DNA of 6,379 bases from positions 1 to 6,379 of the forward strand of contig JAOASV010000254.1 of the NCBI GenBank assembly GCA_030158535.1, given 5' to 3'. The position numbers and the translations under genes were made by a program. Of this stretch, positions 1 through 6,090 are shown in pieces. The notes under the pieces were generated by a model. The model saw only the letters and a program-made list of their open reading frames with translations. It searched no databases and was not told the origin of the DNA. Numbering within the stretch: the first letter of the stretch is position 1; each line of letters begins with the position of its first letter. Origin of the DNA: Sediminibacterium sp. Lineage in GTDB: Bacteria; Bacteroidota; Bacteroidia; Chitinophagales; Chitinophagaceae.

Positions 1-123
1 CCAGCCCCGCACCCCGACTATCAGACATGGTTTGTCTTCTACTCGTCTGCGCTGGATTTGCTGCTGTCGGTGCCTGGCATCGACATTTTGCTAGACGAAG
101 CACCGACATCCAGAACAATTTAG
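1..123 (+). CDS. 3' end of an unidentified protein gene (partial)
   Basis: A reading frame open from the first base of the window runs for 40 codons to a TAG at 121-123; its start lies outside the window. The visible peptide begins PAPHPDYQTWFVFY and ends DEAPTSRTI, with a hydrophobic, probably helical middle around residues 17-31 (ALDLLLSVPGIDILL). I do not recognise the family. Base composition supports coding but differs from the rest of the window: about 55% GC by hand count, with about 25 of 40 codons ending in G or C, whereas the genes to the right favour A/T endings. The other two + frames and two of the three - frames contain stops in this stretch; the remaining - frame is also open. 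It could be a real gene end, an acquired gene, or a chance open frame in a GC-rich patch. Confidence 0.4.
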   Translation, partial: PAPHPDYQTWFVFYSSALDLLLSVPGIDILLDEAPTSRTI

Positions 124-386
124 AATTGGCATGCGCAATCACCTAGAAAATCACTTTGCAAGGATATTTGATCTCTAATTTTTTTTCCTCACTTTTTGAT
201 CGAATATTTTCCAATCCAATACATGCGAATGTTGGTGTTCGCGTTGAATAATTTCATCTGTATGTCGGCAAATTACTTGGATTTTTTAGAGTAGAGAGTT
301 TCATTTTTTACACGTAGCGAGAATCCTAAAAGCAAACCCCAACAAATTCCTTACATTCGCGCAAATAACATCCTCAACAAGCAAAC
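124..386. other. AT-rich intergenic spacer upstream of the PhnA-family gene
   Basis: This 263-bp stretch has no credible reading frame. It holds the weak stem-loop/T8 described separately and a small hairpin (ATGCGAA at 223-229 with TTCGCGT at 238-244, one G-T pair). The promoter of the downstream gene should lie here, but I found no full TAnnTTTG -7 box. The nearest matches, TCACTTTG at 151-158 and GATATTTG at 163-170, each miss one base and lie more than 200 bp from the start codon. The last 30 bases before the ATG are A/C-rich with no Shine-Dalgarno sequence, as is usual in Bacteroidota. Confidence 0.5.
144..186 (+). terminator. possible weak intrinsic terminator after the left-edge reading frame
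   Basis: An imperfect AT-rich stem (TAGA at 144-147 with TCTA at 174-177, and ATCA at 150-153 with TGAT at 169-172, separated by a small internal loop) is followed after one A by eight T residues at 179-186. It sits 20 bp after the TAG of the left-edge frame, where a terminator would be expected. The stem is short and low in GC, so this may be chance in AT-rich DNA. Confidence 0.25.
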
Positions 387-953
387 ATGAAAAACGAGAA
401 AGACCTCATTGCACGAAGCGGTAACACCTGCGAACTTTGTAAATCAACTGCTAACTTAAGTGTATACGAAGTTCCCACAAACAACGAAGAAGGCATTCTC
501 ATTTGTGCAAAATGCACGGCTCAAATCAACAAAAAAGAAGAACTAGATAGTACGCACTGGGCTTGTTTACATGAAGCGATGTGGAGTGAGGTTCCGGCGG
601 TACAAGTAGTAAGCTGGCGTTTATTAAATAGATTAAAAGATCAAAGTTGGGCTGCAGACGCACTTGACATGATGTATTTTGATGATGATACTATGGCTTG
701 GGCAAAATCAACAGGTGATCATGAAAATGATGGCAGTGTAGATTTACACAAAGACAGCAATGGTATGATTTTACAAGATGGCGATACGGTGGTGCTTACA
801 AAATCATTGGATGTAAAAGGTTCTACACTCAATGCAAAATTAGGCACAGTGGTTAAAAATATTAGACTGGTAGCCGACAACACCGAGCAAATTGAAGGAA
901 AAATTGAAGGACAAACAATTGTAATCCTTACAAAATATCTAAGAAAAGGCTAA
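387..953 (+). CDS. phnA: PhnA/YjdM-family zinc-ribbon protein, long two-domain form
   Basis: This 188-residue protein belongs to the PhnA (YjdM) family. The N-terminus carries a zinc-ribbon-like pair of knuckles, C15-x2-C18 and C40-x2-C43. The C-terminal domain, from about residue 121 to 188, closely matches the E. coli YjdM core: DSNGMILQDGDTVVLTKSL, then VKGS, LGTVVKNIRLV at 152-162, and a final QTIVILTKYLRK strand. E. coli YjdM is about 111 residues; the extra length here is a middle section (about 50-115) rich in Trp and acidic residues, as in the longer PhnA proteins of Bacteroidota. The name 'alkylphosphonate utilization' is historical: no phosphonate genes are nearby and the family's biochemical role is not established. 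The ATG at 387 is the first in frame with the zinc knuckles and has no Shine-Dalgarno sequence. Its TAA directly abuts the stop of the convergent DUF2279 gene. Confidence 0.9.
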   Translation: MKNEKDLIARSGNTCELCKSTANLSVYEVPTNNEEGILICAKCTAQINKKEELDSTHWACLHEAMWSEVPAVQVVSWRLLNRLKDQSWAADALDMMYFDDDTMAWAKSTGDHENDGSVDLHKDSNGMILQDGDTVVLTKSLDVKGSTLNAKLGTVVKNIRLVADNTEQIEGKIEGQTIVILTKYLRKG

Positions 954-1889
954 TTAAAAATAGAGCAAACTACCACTTAGTTTTCCGTTACTCAGCGATA
1001 TAGCAGGCGCAGGCAGTTTGATGAAGTTTAAAAATGTAAGTACACCCCTCACCCATTTTTTATTTGTTTTGATGCGGTCAAAATCTACATCGATAGACAA
1101 ATAATATTGGCGACTTCTTTTTAAATCAGGACGTGCATATGTATAACTCGCAGCTGGCGTATTAACGGTCCATTTATTTTCATAACCCCCAAAAGTATTG
1201 TCTACTCCATATCCGGCAGCGATATTTAACCATTTAGGCACTTTAGCTTCCGGCCAAATACTTTTTACGTTGGCACTTAACCAAATAGTTTGTGCATTGT
1301 AGTCTTTTAAAAAACGTTCAGGTAAAGATTTTCCAAAATAATTATTGGCGCGTGCTTGCAGCATGGGATCTGCGTAATTATTATAGTGCGCACTATATTT
1401 TAAACGAAATTTTTGTTCTTCCCATTTGAGCTGCTGCGCACTCCATAACAACACCCCTGCTGTATTTGCAGTTACGTCATACCAACTCCATCCCCAGTTT
1501 GCCGAAAAACCATCCATGGTTTCAATGATGGTTAAATATGATAAGCTTGTTAATGCTGATAGTACTACTGCTTTTTTTTCAGGGATGCCTGTCCATGCCC
1601 AACCTTTATGACTGATACGTGCAAGGTTATAACTCGAATAAAAATGACCTACTTTATCCATTTGAAGCCACTCTTTCCCATCGTTATAAAATTGAAAACG
1701 ACTTCTTGGATAATTGGCATACCAGGCTTTGTTGAGCGAAATAAATGATGCGCCATAACTACCTCCAAATATAGAAGCCACCAACCTAACTCTTTTTGCT
1801 TTAGTTACTGAATCAATAGCTGTTTGTTCTTGTGCAGTAACCACATAAATCATCATGAAACAAACCAGAATTAGCAATAAATGACGCAT
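954..1889 (-). CDS. DUF2279 (YfiM-like) envelope protein with signal peptide
   Basis: This 311-residue protein resembles the DUF2279 family ('predicted periplasmic lipoprotein YfiM'); its function is unknown. Residues 1-20 form a signal peptide: a short basic start, a hydrophobic LLLILVCFMMIYVV core and a probable cleavage site near TAQ-EQ. The only early cysteine (C10) is inside the hydrophobic core, so no proper lipobox is seen and the protein is probably not a lipoprotein. The family core covers roughly residues 35-180, with conserved stretches NKAWYANYPRSRF, FNDGKEWLQMDKVGHFY-like at 67-84, and ETMDGFSANWGWSWYDVTAN at 123-142. The C-terminal third has alternating polar/hydrophobic stretches and ends in LLYF, a terminal aromatic residue as in outer-membrane beta-barrels, so I infer an outer-membrane or membrane-associated location. 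It is divergent from rlmH and convergent with the PhnA gene. Family assignment is from recall of motifs. Confidence 0.8.
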   Translation of the reverse strand: MRHLLLILVCFMMIYVVTAQEQTAIDSVTKAKRVRLVASIFGGSYGASFISLNKAWYANYPRSRFQFYNDGKEWLQMDKVGHFYSSYNLARISHKGWAWTGIPEKKAVVLSALTSLSYLTIIETMDGFSANWGWSWYDVTANTAGVLLWSAQQLKWEEQKFRLKYSAHYNNYADPMLQARANNYFGKSLPERFLKDYNAQTIWLSANVKSIWPEAKVPKWLNIAAGYGVDNTFGGYENKWTVNTPAASYTYARPDLKRSRQYYLSIDVDFDRIKTNKKWVRGVLTFLNFIKLPAPAISLSNGKLSGSLLYF

Positions 1890-1905
1890 ACTATATTTTA
1901 AAAGC

Positions 1906-1915
1906 CTAAATTTAG
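1906..1915. promoter_or_regulatory. palindrome in the divergent spacer between DUF2279 and rlmH
   Basis: The 45-bp spacer (1890-1934) must hold at least part of the promoters for two divergent genes. At its centre is a perfect 10-bp palindrome, CTAAATTTAG. Read on either strand it contains TAAATTTA, one base from the Bacteroidota -7 box TAnnTTTG. I saw no good TTG -33 element at the right distance on the + strand. On the - strand TAATTTCG (1920-1927) is another one-mismatch -7 candidate. This may be a shared promoter core or operator, or just AT-rich sequence. Confidence 0.25.
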
Positions 1916-1934
1916 TGCGAAATTAATTACCCGC

Positions 1935-2408
1935 ATGAAAATTGAGCTTTGGTCTGTAGGCAAACCGCACGAATCGTATGCTAAAATGGGCATCGAAGAC
2001 TTTTCAAAGCGCATCACTAATTATTTTCCGGCGAGCTGGCATATTATGAGTCCACCCAAAAATGCGGGTAGTTTATCGGAATCGGCTCTAAAAAAAGCAG
2101 AAGCGGCCATTATTTTACAAGGCCTAGACCCTTCCGATTATTTAGTGCTACTAGACGAAAGGGGACAAACTTTTACGTCGCCCAAGCTGGCTAGTTTTTT
2201 ACAACAAAGGGCCAATGAAAGCACCCGTAAAATTGTTTTTTTAATAGGCGGTGCATATGGTGTAGATGAAACCATTTTTACAAGAGCTAATTTTTGCTGG
2301 AGCTTATCACCACTTGTATTTCCGCACATGCTGGTAAGACTTATTTTAGCGGAGCAGCTATACCGTGCTTGCACCATTTTAAGAAACGAAAAATACCACC
2401 ATAACTAA
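1935..2408 (+). CDS. rlmH: 23S rRNA (pseudouridine(1915)-N(3))-methyltransferase RlmH
   Basis: RlmH is a small SPOUT-class methyltransferase that uses S-adenosylmethionine to methylate N3 of pseudouridine 1915 in helix 69 of 23S rRNA, acting on assembled 70S ribosomes. The 157-residue length matches the family (155 in E. coli). Visible landmarks are the start MKIELWSVGK, LDERG at 73-77, the glycine-rich SAM-binding loop IGGAYG at 104-109, and the trefoil-knot stretch SPLVFPHMLVR (125-135) followed by EQLYRA (140-145). The C-terminus ends in KYHHN, the local version of the usual NHPYH tail that contributes to the active site. The ATG at 1935 gives the canonical N-terminus. The gene starts 45 bp from the divergent DUF2279 gene, and its TAA is 3 bp before the rhomboid ATG, so the two are probably cotranscribed. 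Confidence 0.97.
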   Translation: MKIELWSVGKPHESYAKMGIEDFSKRITNYFPASWHIMSPPKNAGSLSESALKKAEAAIILQGLDPSDYLVLLDERGQTFTSPKLASFLQQRANESTRKIVFLIGGAYGVDETIFTRANFCWSLSPLVFPHMLVRLILAEQLYRACTILRNEKYHHN

Positions 2409-2411
2409 TTT

Positions 2412-3053
2412 ATGTATACCATAACCCTCACCCTTTTAGCCATTACTGTTGCGCTTTCTTTATTTGGATTTGCCAATAAAAAAGTAATCAACGATTTTAT
2501 ATTTTATCCGCCAGCTATAAAAAACGACAATGAGTGGTGGCGCTTTATTACCAATGGTTTTATCCACGCCGACCTTGGACATTTAGCATTTAACATGTTT
2601 TCGTTTTACATGTTTGGCGATTTTGTAGAAAAATATTTTATTGTTTTATTCAATGAAAAAGGGAAAGCACTGTATTTAGCCATGTACCTAACGGCACTCA
2701 TTGTGTGCCTCATTCCCACCTATATCATGCAGCGTAATAACAAACATTACAGAAGCCTTGGCGCCTCCGGCGCCGTATCGGCGGTTGTATTTGCGGGCGT
2801 GTTTTTAGACCCTACTATTAAAATTGGACTCTTTATCATCCCACCCATTATACCAGGTTTTATTTTTGGTCCACTTTATTTACTCCTAACCATTTATATG
2901 TCTAAAAGAGGTGGTGACAATATCAACCACTCGGCTCACTTTTGGGGCTCTGTTTGGGGTGTAGGATTTTTAATTATTGCGTGTAAAATTTTCCCAGGAT
3001 TTGATCCCATTCAAAATTTTATAAGCCAGGTGTCAGCTTATTTGCATTTATAA
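2412..3053 (+). CDS. rhomboid family intramembrane serine protease
   Basis: This 213-residue polytopic inner-membrane protein has the rhomboid fold with about six transmembrane helices (roughly 4-21, 56-77, 86-105, 115-133, 138-162 and 177-200). The catalytic parts are present: nucleophile S119 in GASG (117-120), partner H176 in the SAHFWG motif of the last helix, and the H57-x3-N61 pair in GHLAFNM that in GlpG shapes the oxyanion site. A WWRFITNGFIH stretch at 42-52 matches the L1-loop region preceding helix 2 in this family. It therefore looks like an active protease that cuts substrates inside the membrane, but its substrate cannot be told from the sequence. There is no extra cytoplasmic domain. 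It follows rlmH by 3 bp, implying translational coupling, and its last codons overlap the convergent tilS gene by 6 bp. Confidence 0.93.
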   Translation: MYTITLTLLAITVALSLFGFANKKVINDFIFYPPAIKNDNEWWRFITNGFIHADLGHLAFNMFSFYMFGDFVEKYFIVLFNEKGKALYLAMYLTALIVCLIPTYIMQRNNKHYRSLGASGAVSAVVFAGVFLDPTIKIGLFIIPPIIPGFIFGPLYLLLTIYMSKRGGDNINHSAHFWGSVWGVGFLIIACKIFPGFDPIQNFISQVSAYLHL

Positions 3054-3058
3054 TGCAA
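3042..3058. terminator. hairpin spanning both stop codons of the convergent rhomboid/tilS pair
   Basis: TTGCATT (3042-3048) and its exact complement AATGCAA (3052-3058) form a 7-bp stem with a 3-base loop, TAT. It covers the rhomboid TAA (3051-3053) and the tilS stop (TTA on the + strand, 3048-3050). Its placement suggests a bidirectional 3'-end structure. However, only two of seven pairs are G-C and no T-run follows on either strand, so it is not a typical intrinsic terminator. Confidence 0.3.
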
Positions 3059-4382
3059 TAGGTGAAAAAGAAAGTTTAACGGCGGCACTAGATGCAGGTG
3101 TTAATTTAAAGCGGTTGTCTATGCGGTAGCCAATTACCCATACAATGCGGTTGTCTGATACCAGTACCCACACTTTTTCTTTGGCTGTTTTAGAAAGCTT
3201 GAGATCAATAAAAAATTTACTGAGCTTCTTTTTCTTTTGCATGCCCAGCGGGTAAAAATAATCGCCGGTAGCAGCGGGGCGCAAAATAAGCGGGTACTGT
3301 AATGCAGCAGCATCCACCAAACAAGTATTGATATCAGAAGTTTCAGGCACTTGAGCCGCAGTATTTTGCAAGGCAAGTGTTCCGCCCGGAAAATTAACGG
3401 AAGTATCATTTTGATCCACCACAACTACACTCGTATTAGTAGCTGTAGCTAGCGGCGCCAAAATCATCCAGTTTCTATTTTTAATTAGGCGGTGCGTTGG
3501 AGAAATTAATACCGCGCCATTATGTGCACTCAAAAGTTTTATCGCTTCTGGCATTTGAGCAGCCGTAAATCCATATGGGTACAACATTTCAAAAGTAATG
3601 GTATCCAGTGGCTTTGCTTTTTGCCACATAAGTACCGGTATATGAATTTCATTACCATTGATAAATTGCAGTTTACTTACAATCTTTTGCATGGCCGCTT
3701 TATACACTTCCGATACTTCTCTTAAATGCTTGATAGTATGTAAAATATTATGTTCAGCTTGAGGATATACTTCCTGCACAGCTGCTAGTATTTGATGCCT
3801 AAAAAAGTTGCGTGTGTATTTATCACTTGCATTAGAACTGTCTTCCACAAAAGCTATACCAGCCTCTTTGGCATAGTCTAAAATTTCTTGCTTATGAAAA
3901 ATAAGCAGAGGGCGTAATAAACGCTCAATTACTTTATAGGGCTCTATACCCGTTAAACCGGCAATACCGGTACCTCTGCAAAAATGCATGAATACCGTTT
4001 CAATATTATCATTGGCGTGATGTGCTGTAATTACAACCGTATTAAAAGTAGCAAACCATGCATAACGCAAATCTCTGGCTGCTTCTTGTATTGATATTTT
4101 ATGCGTAGTAGCGTACGTCTCTGTATCAAAATGTTTGCAAGAAAAAGGAACATCTAAAGTAACGGCTAGGTTTTTTACAAAGGCTTCATCCCTATCACTC
4201 TCTGCTCCTCTTAGTTTAAAATTGCAATGGGCTATTTCAAAATTGATGCCAGCACCTTTTAACAAGTGCGCAAGCACCACACTATCAGCACCACCGCTAA
4301 CAGCAAGCACAAAATGGCCATCCTTACTAAATTGAGGAAAGGTTTGAGCCCAGTGTTTATTAAACCTAGCTTGCAAGTGCAT
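3048..4382 (-). CDS. tilS: tRNA(Ile)-lysidine synthetase TilS
   Basis: TilS is an essential cytoplasmic enzyme that uses ATP and lysine to convert C34 of the CAU-anticodon tRNA-Ile to lysidine, so that it reads AUA and accepts isoleucine. The 444-residue product carries the N-type ATP-pyrophosphatase PP-loop SGGADS at 29-34, then AHCNFKLRGAESDRDE (51-66), AHHANDNIET (120-129) with RGTG (136-139), and the EDSSNASDKYTRNFFRH segment at 180-196. A middle domain follows, and the C-terminal TilS domain spans about 360-435 (from LRPAATGDYFYPLGM through GYRIDNRFK). Length fits the E. coli-type long enzyme. The ATG at 4382 lies 3 bp after the glnS TAG, and the two are surely one transcript. An AAGGAG sits 8 bases before this ATG. 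Its 3' end overlaps the rhomboid gene by 6 bp. Confidence 0.96.
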   Translation of the reverse strand: MHLQARFNKHWAQTFPQFSKDGHFVLAVSGGADSVVLAHLLKGAGINFEIAHCNFKLRGAESDRDEAFVKNLAVTLDVPFSCKHFDTETYATTHKISIQEAARDLRYAWFATFNTVVITAHHANDNIETVFMHFCRGTGIAGLTGIEPYKVIERLLRPLLIFHKQEILDYAKEAGIAFVEDSSNASDKYTRNFFRHQILAAVQEVYPQAEHNILHTIKHLREVSEVYKAAMQKIVSKLQFINGNEIHIPVLMWQKAKPLDTITFEMLYPYGFTAAQMPEAIKLLSAHNGAVLISPTHRLIKNRNWMILAPLATATNTSVVVVDQNDTSVNFPGGTLALQNTAAQVPETSDINTCLVDAAALQYPLILRPAATGDYFYPLGMQKKKKLSKFFIDLKLSKTAKEKVWVLVSDNRIVWVIGYRIDNRFKLTPASSAAVKLSFSPIAL

Positions 4383-4385
4383 ACG

Positions 4386-6050
4386 CTATGCTCCTTTTTT
4401 TACTTCTTTAGCCCAAGTATCTTTTAATCCTACGGTTCTATTAAATACCAGTTTTGTTGGGGTGCTATCTTTATCGGCACAGAAATATCCTTTGCGCAAA
4501 AATTGAAAACCAACACCCATACTATCTTGTAACAATGCAGGCTCTGCGTATGCATGCGGCACTACCGTTAAAGAATCTGTATTGATATAATCTTTAAAAT
4601 CACCTTCGGCAGCAGCAACATCTTCTACATTAAATAAACGGTCGTATAAACGAACCTCTGCTGGTATTGCATGTGCTGCACTTACCCAGTGAAGTGTTCC
4701 TTTAACGTTAATACCAGAAGTATCTGATCCACTCTTACTTTCAGGGATATACGAGCAGTGAAGTTCTGTTATATTGCCGTTAGCATCTTTTACAAAATTG
4801 TCGCACTTAATAATATAAGCACTTTTTAAACGCACCATTTGACCAGGCGCTAGTCTAAAATATTTTTTTGAAGGCTCTTCCATAAAGTCGTCACGCTCCA
4901 CAAAAATTTCTTTGCTAAACGGCACTTCTCTGGTACCTCCATTTGGATCTTCTGGATTGTTTTCTGAATGAAGTATTTCACCCTCACCTGTGTAGTTGGT
5001 GATGATCACTTTTAAGGGATCAAATACCACCATGCGACGCACGGCCGTTTTATTTAAATCTTCACGCACACAAAATTCAAGTAAACTAATATCAATGAGG
5101 TTATCACGTTTTGCAATACCAATACGGTCGCAAAATTCTCTGATAGCCGCTGCTGGATAGCCTCTACGGCGCATACCAGAAATGGTAGACATACGTGGGT
5201 CGTCCCATCCTGTTACGTGATTTTCTTGAACCAGTTGTAATAATTTACGCTTACTCATAACCGTATAGGTCATATTTAAACGCGCAAACTCGTATTGCTT
5301 AGAAGGGAATATCGATAGTTTTTCTATAAACCAGTTATACAGTTCTCTGTGCGGAATAAACTCAAGCGTACAAACTGAGTGTGTAATATTTTCGATGGCA
5401 TCACTTTGACCATGTGCAAAATCGTACATCGGATAAATGCACCATTTGTTACCAGTACGGTGATGATGCGCGTGTTTAATTCTATAAATAATAGGGTCAC
5501 GCATCAGCATGTTACTACTTGCTAAATCAATTTTAGCGCGTAATACTTTTTCGCCATCGGCGAATTTACCAAGACGCATGTCTTCAAAAAGTTGCAAATT
5601 TTCAGCGGCCGTTCTGCTCCTGTAAATATTTGGAGTACCCGCCTGTGTAGGTGTTCCTTTTTGGGCAGCAATTTCTTCCGAACTACTATCATCTACATAA
5701 GCAAGCCCCATTTCAATTAAACGAACCGCAAAGCCATGTATTTGATCAAAATAGTTAGAGGCATATAATTCTTCGGCCCAATTAAAACCAAGCCATTTAA
5801 CATCGTTTTTAATGCTCTCTACATATTCTGTTTCTTCGGTAACTGGGTTGGTATCATCAAAACGTAAATTGGTTTTACCTCCATACTTTTGAGCCAAACC
5901 AAAATTCAAACAAATACTTTTAGCGTGGCCAATATGTAAATATCCATTGGGCTCTGGCGGAAAACGCGTTACGATCGACTGGTGTTTGCCAGCCGCTAAA
6001 TCTGCTTCTACAATTTCTTCTATAAAATTCAAACTCTTTTCTTCAGACAT
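4386..6050 (-). CDS. glnS: glutaminyl-tRNA synthetase GlnRS
   Basis: GlnRS is a class I aminoacyl-tRNA synthetase that joins glutamine to tRNA-Gln using ATP in the cytoplasm. The 554-residue product is almost exactly the length of the E. coli enzyme and aligns with it by eye over its whole length. The ATP-binding HIGH motif is at 39-42 within RFPPEPNGYLHIGHAKS, followed by LRFDDTNP. The second signature, VMSKR (the KMSKS equivalent), is at 264-268, and WDDPRMSTISGMRRRGY follows it. The C-terminal half holds the two anticodon-binding beta-barrels, with HWVSAAHA and a final VFNRTVGLKDTWAK. These features separate GlnRS from the related GluRS. Presence of GlnRS implies direct charging of tRNA-Gln, so GatCAB need not serve that tRNA here. 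The ATG at 6050 matches the E. coli N-terminus. It lies 40 bp after hutH and 3 bp before tilS. Confidence 0.98.
   Translation of the reverse strand: MSEEKSLNFIEEIVEADLAAGKHQSIVTRFPPEPNGYLHIGHAKSICLNFGLAQKYGGKTNLRFDDTNPVTEETEYVESIKNDVKWLGFNWAEELYASNYFDQIHGFAVRLIEMGLAYVDDSSSEEIAAQKGTPTQAGTPNIYRSRTAAENLQLFEDMRLGKFADGEKVLRAKIDLASSNMLMRDPIIYRIKHAHHHRTGNKWCIYPMYDFAHGQSDAIENITHSVCTLEFIPHRELYNWFIEKLSIFPSKQYEFARLNMTYTVMSKRKLLQLVQENHVTGWDDPRMSTISGMRRRGYPAAAIREFCDRIGIAKRDNLIDISLLEFCVREDLNKTAVRRMVVFDPLKVIITNYTGEGEILHSENNPEDPNGGTREVPFSKEIFVERDDFMEEPSKKYFRLAPGQMVRLKSAYIIKCDNFVKDANGNITELHCSYIPESKSGSDTSGINVKGTLHWVSAAHAIPAEVRLYDRLFNVEDVAAAEGDFKDYINTDSLTVVPHAYAEPALLQDSMGVGFQFLRKGYFCADKDSTPTKLVFNRTVGLKDTWAKEVKKGA
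4391..4396 (-). promoter_or_regulatory. Shine-Dalgarno-like AAGGAG before tilS
   Basis: On the - strand AAGGAG lies within the last codons of glnS (AAA AAA GGA GCA TAG), eight bases before the tilS ATG at 4382-4380, an ideal ribosome-binding spacing. No other gene start in the window has such a motif, as expected for Bacteroidota. Because it also encodes the glnS C-terminal KKGA it may be coincidental, but with the 3-bp gap it could aid translational coupling. Confidence 0.35.
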
Positions 6051-6068
6051 GTGTCAGTTTTTACCCTA

Positions 6069-6076
6069 CAAAGTTA
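6069..6076 (-). promoter_or_regulatory. putative Bacteroidota-type -7 box for the glnS-tilS operon
   Basis: Read on the - strand, TAACTTTG (6076 down to 6069) is a perfect match to the TAnnTTTG -7 consensus used by the Bacteroidota housekeeping sigma factor. It sits 18 bases before the glnS ATG, giving a short leader of about a dozen bases. The expected -33 TTG, about 20 bases further upstream inside the hutH end, is poor (only a CTTA-like sequence), so glnS may instead, or also, be read through from hutH. Confidence 0.45.
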
Positions 6077-6090
6077 CGCTAAAATCTACG

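Noticed and set aside
225..360. 8-bp inverted repeat GCGAATGT (225-232) / ACATTCGC (353-360) as mobile-element ends
   Set aside because: It is short, encloses only about 120 bp of non-coding AT-rich DNA, and shows no flanking target duplication or transposase; likely chance.
1571..1578. Run of eight T (A8 on the DUF2279 coding strand) as a programmed frameshift site
   Set aside because: The DUF2279 frame continues unbroken through it with conserved family residues on both sides, and no alternative frame product is evident.
1426..1611. + strand open frame of 61 codons inside the DUF2279 gene
   Set aside because: It lies antisense to a clear family protein and its peptide resembles nothing; a shadow frame.
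2138..2377. 79-codon - strand frame opposite rlmH
   Set aside because: It is antisense to highly conserved RlmH motifs and has no family resemblance.
3134..3424. 96-codon - strand frame inside tilS, in another frame
   Set aside because: The overlapping tilS frame encodes the recognised TilS C-terminal domain without interruption, so this is a shadow and not a sign of frameshift.
4012..4026. Asn at the second position of the TilS HHxND motif (usually HHxDD) as a disabled enzyme
   Set aside because: HHANDNIET is a form I recall from Bacteroidota TilS, and all other motifs including the PP-loop are intact.
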